Below, piece after piece: positions 5,808 to 8,493 of a stretch of 8,493 nucleotides of DNA. Under the pieces are notes generated by a model. The model saw only the letters and a list, made by a program, of their open reading frames with translations. It was not told where the DNA came from and searched no databases. Location of the stretch: contig JBKECY010000026.1 in the NCBI GenBank assembly GCA_047975025.1, forward strand, positions 1-8,493, written 5' to 3'. Each line of letters begins with the position of its first letter. The first letter of the stretch is position 1. Position numbers and translations under genes: made by a program. Source of the DNA: JBKECY01 sp047975025 (lineage in GTDB: Bacteria > Bacillota > Clostridia > Lachnospirales > Lachnospiraceae).

Positions 5808-6854
5808 TTATTCAACTTTTTTACCACATTCTGAACAAAACTTCGTTTCCGGTCCTAATTTATTGCCACATTCGCAAATCTTTTCACTATTATTGAATCC
5901 GCATTCAGGACAGAACTTTGAGCTAATGGAAATTTTGGTATGACATGACAAACACTCTTTTGTATCCTCTTTGTGCATTGGATTTCCAACAGTCTGACTC
6001 ATCGAGGAGCCAATGCCCATGGCTGTGCCTAAACCTATTCCCCCTGCAGCAAATGCTCCTGCAACACCACTCTGGTTCGTAGCGGCACCTTCATAGACGT
6101 CAAATGACCTCTTGGTAGCATATCTTCCGTCTCCCATTATTTCAAATGAAGCTTTGTCTTCTAAAATAGTATTTATTTTCTCAAAATCCTCATCTGGAAA
6201 ATTGATGGATTGAATGAAAAAATTCGCAACTGAGAATCCGTATTTTTCGAATTCAGATGTTATCTGACTTTTTACTTTTTCAGATAAATTTTCTAATTGC
6301 GTAGAAATTTCCAAGGCAGATATACGATCTGTAATTATCGCGTCTGCGATAATCGCCTTAGCCTTAATGACTAATATGCCCCTGTAATATTCTTTGATCT
6401 TATCGAATTTAACAATATCAGATTTTTGCATTCCGCCAATCATTTCTCTAAATAACGTTGTTGCATCAAGGACCTTGAGCGCCCTCTGACCAAATGCTCT
6501 GATTCTTAATTTTGCATAATATTTAGGATCGATTAACTGAATCGGATCCGTTGTCCCCCAGTTAATATCAAGTCTGACTGTGGTATTAATAAAATATATT
6601 TCAGCACTAAACGGTGTTCGCCCGCCAAATGGCAGATTAATGAGACCTTTTAGTATAGGCAGGTTATTTGTTGTTAAAGTATAGGTTCCTGCGTTAAACG
6701 TATCAGCAGACATTCCGCCTCTAACGAAAATAGCCACTTGTCCTTCTTGTACTATTAATTGAGTACCTAGTACAAGGTCTTCTGAAGGATATTTATATAT
6801 CAGCCAATCACGATTCTTTAGGCCGTCAAACCGCACCACATCAATAATTGCCAT
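5808..6854 (-). CDS. SPFH-domain protein with C-terminal double zinc ribbon (YdjI-like)
   Basis: A 348-residue protein of the SPFH (stomatin/prohibitin/flotillin-like) superfamily, of the type often labelled virion core protein-like, related to Bacillus subtilis YdjI. Residues 10 to about 245 carry the SPFH core (V-R-F-D-G-L near the start, V-Q-E-G-Q-V-A-I-F-V-R-G-G, F-F-I-Q-S-I-N-F-P). A short Gly/Ala-rich stretch follows at about 265-282. Two zinc ribbons end the protein: Cys301/304/315/318 and Cys327/329/340/343, the second opening with C-E-C-G. SPFH proteins assemble as membrane-associated scaffolds; YdjI is known to be encoded beside a PspA homologue. I place the start at ATG 6852-6854 because GGGGGAGG lies six bases upstream; a GTG at 6899 would add 15 residues without support. 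It is first in an operon with the TM2 protein, and both carry zinc ribbons. Confidence 0.87.
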   Translation of the reverse strand: MAIIDVVRFDGLKNRDWLIYKYPSEDLVLGTQLIVQEGQVAIFVRGGMSADTFNAGTYTLTTNNLPILKGLINLPFGGRTPFSAEIYFINTTVRLDINWGTTDPIQLIDPKYYAKLRIRAFGQRALKVLDATTLFREMIGGMQKSDIVKFDKIKEYYRGILVIKAKAIIADAIITDRISALEISTQLENLSEKVKSQITSEFEKYGFSVANFFIQSINFPDEDFEKINTILEDKASFEIMGDGRYATKRSFDVYEGAATNQSGVAGAFAAGGIGLGTAMGIGSSMSQTVGNPMHKEDTKECLSCHTKISISSKFCPECGFNNSEKICECGNKLGPETKFCSECGKKVE

Positions 6855-6889
6855 AAAATCCCTCCCCCTTTGTTTATAAAATTTTAATA

Positions 6890-6919
6890 ATTGTACCACA
6901 CATATATATTAAAATACAA
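6890..6919 (-). promoter_or_regulatory. Probable promoter for the SPFH/TM2 operon
   Basis: On the minus strand, TTGTAT (complement of 6914-6919) and TACAAT (complement of 6890-6895) lie 18 bases apart, and the -10 box is about 35 bases before the start codon. The region is very AT-rich, so other spacings are possible and confidence is moderate. Confidence 0.45.
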
Positions 6920-6942
6920 CTACTACAACTATATTTTTTGAG

Positions 6943-6975
6943 CTGAAAATATTATCATTTTTAGTCAATTTTCAG
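6943..6975. repeat. Inverted repeat between divergent promoters
   Basis: CTGAAAAT (6943-6950) and ATTTTCAG (6968-6975) are exact inverted copies 17 bases apart. They lie between the predicted leftward SPFH promoter and the rightward dehydrogenase promoter. This could be an operator acting on either gene, but eight AT-rich bases can occur by chance. The gene-free stretch 6855-7125 otherwise holds the two promoters and the dehydrogenase leader. Confidence 0.3.
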
Positions 6976-6990
6976 TTTCGGCATATTATA

Positions 6991-7019
6991 TTGATACAAT
7001 AAAAAAATCATGATATCAT
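6991..7019 (+). promoter_or_regulatory. Sigma-A promoter for UDP-glucose dehydrogenase
   Basis: TTGATA (6991-6996) and TATCAT (7014-7019) are separated by 17 bases, each matching 5 of 6 consensus bases. Transcription would start near 7026, giving a leader of about 100 bases before the dehydrogenase start. The gene is therefore probably transcribed on its own, not from an upstream polysaccharide operon. Confidence 0.7.
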
Positions 7020-7029
7020 ACATTTAGTA

Positions 7030-7122
7030 ATGGAGTGTCCGGCCGAATCAGATGGTGTGTATATGCGATTGACTGCCAGCCTGTTGCAGCGGCCGCTCCG
7101 ACAAAATCGAAAGGAAGATTAG
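7030..7122 (+). other. Short leader reading frame with GC-rich palindrome before ugd
   Basis: An ATG at 7030 opens 30 codons (M-E-C-P-A-E-S to R-Q-N-R-K-E-D) ending at TAG 7120-7122, in the same frame as the dehydrogenase that starts one codon later. No ribosome-binding site precedes it, so translation is doubtful. The region contains the 10-bp palindrome AGCGGCCGCT (7088-7097), and GGAG with CGGCCG at 7032-7046 could pair with CGGCCGCTCC at 7090-7099. It is much richer in GC than the promoter beside it. It may be a structured leader, a leader peptide, or the tail of a lost gene. Confidence 0.3.
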
Positions 7123-7125
7123 TAT

Positions 7126-8370
7126 ATGAATAAGAAAATTGCAATCGCCGGTACCGGGTATGTAGGGCTTAGTCTTGCGGTATTGCTGGCCCAGCATAAC
7201 ACCGTCTATGCGGTGGATATCATTGCAGAAAAAGTAGAATTGATCAACCGCAGGAAATCACCGATTCAGGATCCTTATATCGAAGAGTATCTATCGGAGA
7301 AGGAGCTTGATCTGACCGCAACCATAGATGCCGAGCAGGCATATAGTGATGCGGATTATGTTGTGATTGCAACGCCTACGAACTACGATTCACAAAAAAA
7401 TTATTTTGATACATCTTCTGTGGAAGAAGTCATCCATCAGGTGACCCAATATAATCCCCAGGTCAGCATTGTCATAAAATCCACAGTGCCGGTGGGATTT
7501 ACACAGGCAATTCGAGAAAAGAGCGGTAACCGCAATATATTCTTTAGTCCTGAGTTTTTAAGAGAGGGCAAAGCCCTGTATGATAATCTATATCCACATC
7601 GAATCATCGCCGGAATCGCGATGGAAGATGCACAGTTGCGAATTGCAGCAGAAGATTTTGTGGCATTACTTCAGGAAGGCGCCATCAAAGAGGACATTGC
7701 GACTCTGTTTATGGGCCTTGCAGAAGCAGAAGCTGTCAAATTATTTGCCAATACATATCTTGCGCTTCGTGTCAGTTATTTTAACGAACTCGATAATTAT
7801 GCTGAAATGAAAAATCTGGATACACAGCAGATTATCAATGGGGTCTGCCTGGACCCTCGTATTGGAACTCACTATAACAATCCCAGCTTTGGCTACGGCG
7901 GATATTGTCTGCCCAAGGATACGAAACAATTGCTTGCAAACTATGCGGATGTACCGGGAAACCTGATTCGTGCCATCGTTGAGAGTAACAGTACACGCAA
8001 AGATTTTATTGCGGATCGTGTCTTGCAGAAGGCCGGATATTATGGATATGAAGAAAATGATAACTATGACCCACAGCAGGAAAAACAGGTGGTCATTGGG
8101 GTGTATCGACTTAGAATGAAGAGTAATTCAGATAACTTCAGACAAAGCAGTATCCAAGGTGTTATGAAACGAATCAAGGCGAAGGGGGCGACCATCATTA
8201 TTTATGAGCCTTCCTTAAAAGATGGCGAGACGTTCTTTGGCTCAGTGGTTGTCAACGATCTGGAACAGTTCAAATTACAAAGCCAGGTCATCATCGCCAA
8301 TCGGTATAGCAGCCATCTGGAAGATGTCAAAGAAAAAGTCTATACAAGGGATATTTTTCAGCGTGACTAA
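7126..8370 (+). CDS. ugd: UDP-glucose 6-dehydrogenase
   Basis: A complete 414-residue cytosolic enzyme that oxidises UDP-glucose to UDP-glucuronate with two NAD+, supplying uronic acid for capsule or exopolysaccharide. The N-terminal Rossmann motif is G-T-G-Y-V-G (9-14). The conserved blocks follow in order: K-S-T-V-P-V-G-F-T (118-126), S-P-E-F-L-R-E-G (141-148), Lys205 and Asn209 in the central helix, and G-Y-G-G-Y-C-L-P-K-D-T with the catalytic Cys261 and Asp265. The C-terminal UDP-binding part is present (V-V-I-G-V-Y-R-L-R-M-K-S). Length matches the shorter class typified by streptococcal HasB. Start: ATG 7126 preceded by AAAGGAAG. It has its own promoter at 6991-7019, and an IS end lies ten bases beyond its stop with no terminator between. 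No other sugar-nucleotide gene is visible, so the partner polysaccharide pathway must lie elsewhere. UDP-ManNAc dehydrogenase is less likely given the overall motif set. Confidence 0.95.
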   Translation: MNKKIAIAGTGYVGLSLAVLLAQHNTVYAVDIIAEKVELINRRKSPIQDPYIEEYLSEKELDLTATIDAEQAYSDADYVVIATPTNYDSQKNYFDTSSVEEVIHQVTQYNPQVSIVIKSTVPVGFTQAIREKSGNRNIFFSPEFLREGKALYDNLYPHRIIAGIAMEDAQLRIAAEDFVALLQEGAIKEDIATLFMGLAEAEAVKLFANTYLALRVSYFNELDNYAEMKNLDTQQIINGVCLDPRIGTHYNNPSFGYGGYCLPKDTKQLLANYADVPGNLIRAIVESNSTRKDFIADRVLQKAGYYGYEENDNYDPQQEKQVVIGVYRLRMKSNSDNFRQSSIQGVMKRIKAKGATIIIYEPSLKDGETFFGSVVVNDLEQFKLQSQVIIANRYSSHLEDVKEKVYTRDIFQRD

Positions 8371-8380
8371 TTGATTGACC

Positions 8381-8414
8381 TGCCCCCGATTTTTGTACCA
8401 GTCGCAATGTTAGT
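8381..8414. repeat. IS terminal inverted repeat, right-edge copy
   Basis: 8381-8402 is the inverted match of 92-114 (one mismatch, one missing G), and 8403-8414 is a weaker continuation matching 80-91 at about 8 of 12 positions. Confidence 0.85.
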
Positions 8415-8445
8415 AATGACCGGTATCCGGTAGGGTAAATCCTTA

Positions 8446-8493
8446 TCAGCTTGACGACATCGTAACATTTCTTGGTGGATTGTTCAAGGGCGG
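8446..8493 (-). CDS. Possible C-terminal end of IS3-family transposase OrfB
   Basis: In an IS3-family element oriented leftward, the 3' end of orfB should lie just inside this IS end on the minus strand. One frame ends there at TGA (complement of 8446-8448), 65 bases from the tip, and gives a 15-residue tail P-P-L-N-N-P-P-R-N-V-T-M-S-S-S. A second minus-strand frame stays open through the repeat and past 8381, which would be odd for a transposase. The choice between frames rests on position, not on a recognisable motif, so this is tentative. Confidence 0.35.
   Translation of the reverse strand, partial: PPLNNPPRNVTMSSS

Larger units (their letters stand above)
8381..8493 (-). mobile_element. 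IS3-family insertion sequence, right (orfB-side) end, partial
   Basis: The opposite end of the same IS type seen at the left edge starts at 8381 with TGCCCCCG and runs off the window. The first 34 bases (8381-8414) are the inverted repeat; beyond this the sequence is unlike the left edge, as expected for the right end of the element. The element is oriented leftward, the same as the copy at 1-114. The insertion lies ten bases after the dehydrogenase stop, in non-coding DNA. Flanking bases here (GACC, 8377-8380) do not match those beside the left edge (CTCC, 115-118), so the two ends are not simply one insertion with its target duplication. Confidence 0.75.

Noticed and set aside
5808..6854. 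Phage or virus origin suggested by the label virion core protein for this family
   Set aside because: The label is an inherited database name. The domains are SPFH and zinc ribbon, and no phage genes are nearby.
6855..6899. GTG start at 6899 for the SPFH protein
   Set aside because: The added 15 residues overlap the predicted -10 box and lack a ribosome-binding site; ATG at 6854 has an excellent one and gives the usual family start.
7088..7097. Palindrome as a cloning-site artefact (NotI recognition sequence within it)
   Set aside because: It sits within natural-looking leader sequence with no vector-like flanks; there is no support for an artefact.
8331..8491. Minus-strand frame open through the right IS repeat into the 3' end of ugd
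   Set aside because: It contains no transposase motif and overlaps ugd antisense; it is probably chance openness over a short stretch.
1..8493. CRISPR arrays, tRNA, rRNA, integrase or defence genes
   Set aside because: No regularly spaced repeats, tRNA-like cloverleaf, rRNA segments or recognisable effector motifs were found on either strand.

Overview
The window looks like chromosomal DNA of a Gram-positive anaerobe of the Firmicutes, most likely class Clostridia. The reasons are near-consensus AGGAGG ribosome-binding sites, sigma-A-type promoters (TTGCAG-17-TATAAT, TTGATA-17-TATCAT), moderate to low GC, lipoproteins with short lipobox signals, and a fused two-domain permease. No genus can be named from this sequence alone.

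Layout. Bases 1-114 are one end of an IS3-family insertion sequence: its terminal inverted repeat plus the first 13 codons of orfA, reading leftward out of the window. The IS interrupts an ABC-transporter substrate-binding gene, of which only the 3' part (115-620) remains. Behind it lies an otherwise intact rightward operon: a fused two-domain permease (702-2321), an ATPase (2326-3381) and a TIM-barrel sugar-phosphate isomerase/epimerase-like protein (3378-4250). A 57-codon lipoprotein-like reading frame (4247-4420), too short for a default gene call and starting at TTG, is coupled to the operon's end. It runs tail-to-tail into a leftward lipoprotein gene (4403-4921). A small two-helix membrane protein with its own strong promoter follows (5089-5259), then a bidirectional terminator. 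Next comes a leftward pair: an SPFH-domain protein with C-terminal zinc ribbons (5808-6854) and a zinc-ribbon/TM2 membrane protein (5339-5773). Last is a rightward UDP-glucose 6-dehydrogenase (7126-8370). Ten bases after its stop, the opposite end of the same type of IS begins (8381-8493).

How the genes work together. The transporter belongs to the iron(III) / 2-aminoethylphosphonate / hexose-phosphate group. The coupled isomerase-like enzyme favours an organic, perhaps phosphorylated, substrate, but this is inference. With its binding protein decapitated, the importer is probably not functional unless another binding protein serves it. The SPFH/TM2 pair suggests a membrane-associated or envelope-stress function. 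The dehydrogenase would supply UDP-glucuronate for surface polysaccharide. These modules do not form one obvious pathway.

The two window edges are opposite ends of one IS type in the same orientation, each about 113 bases deep. This could be a segment between two direct IS copies, or simply an assembly that broke at a repeated element. I found no tRNA, rRNA, CRISPR array, or clear previously undescribed defence or mobile system. The most unusual items are the IS-bounded structure, the two small unlisted proteins and the SPFH/TM2 pair.
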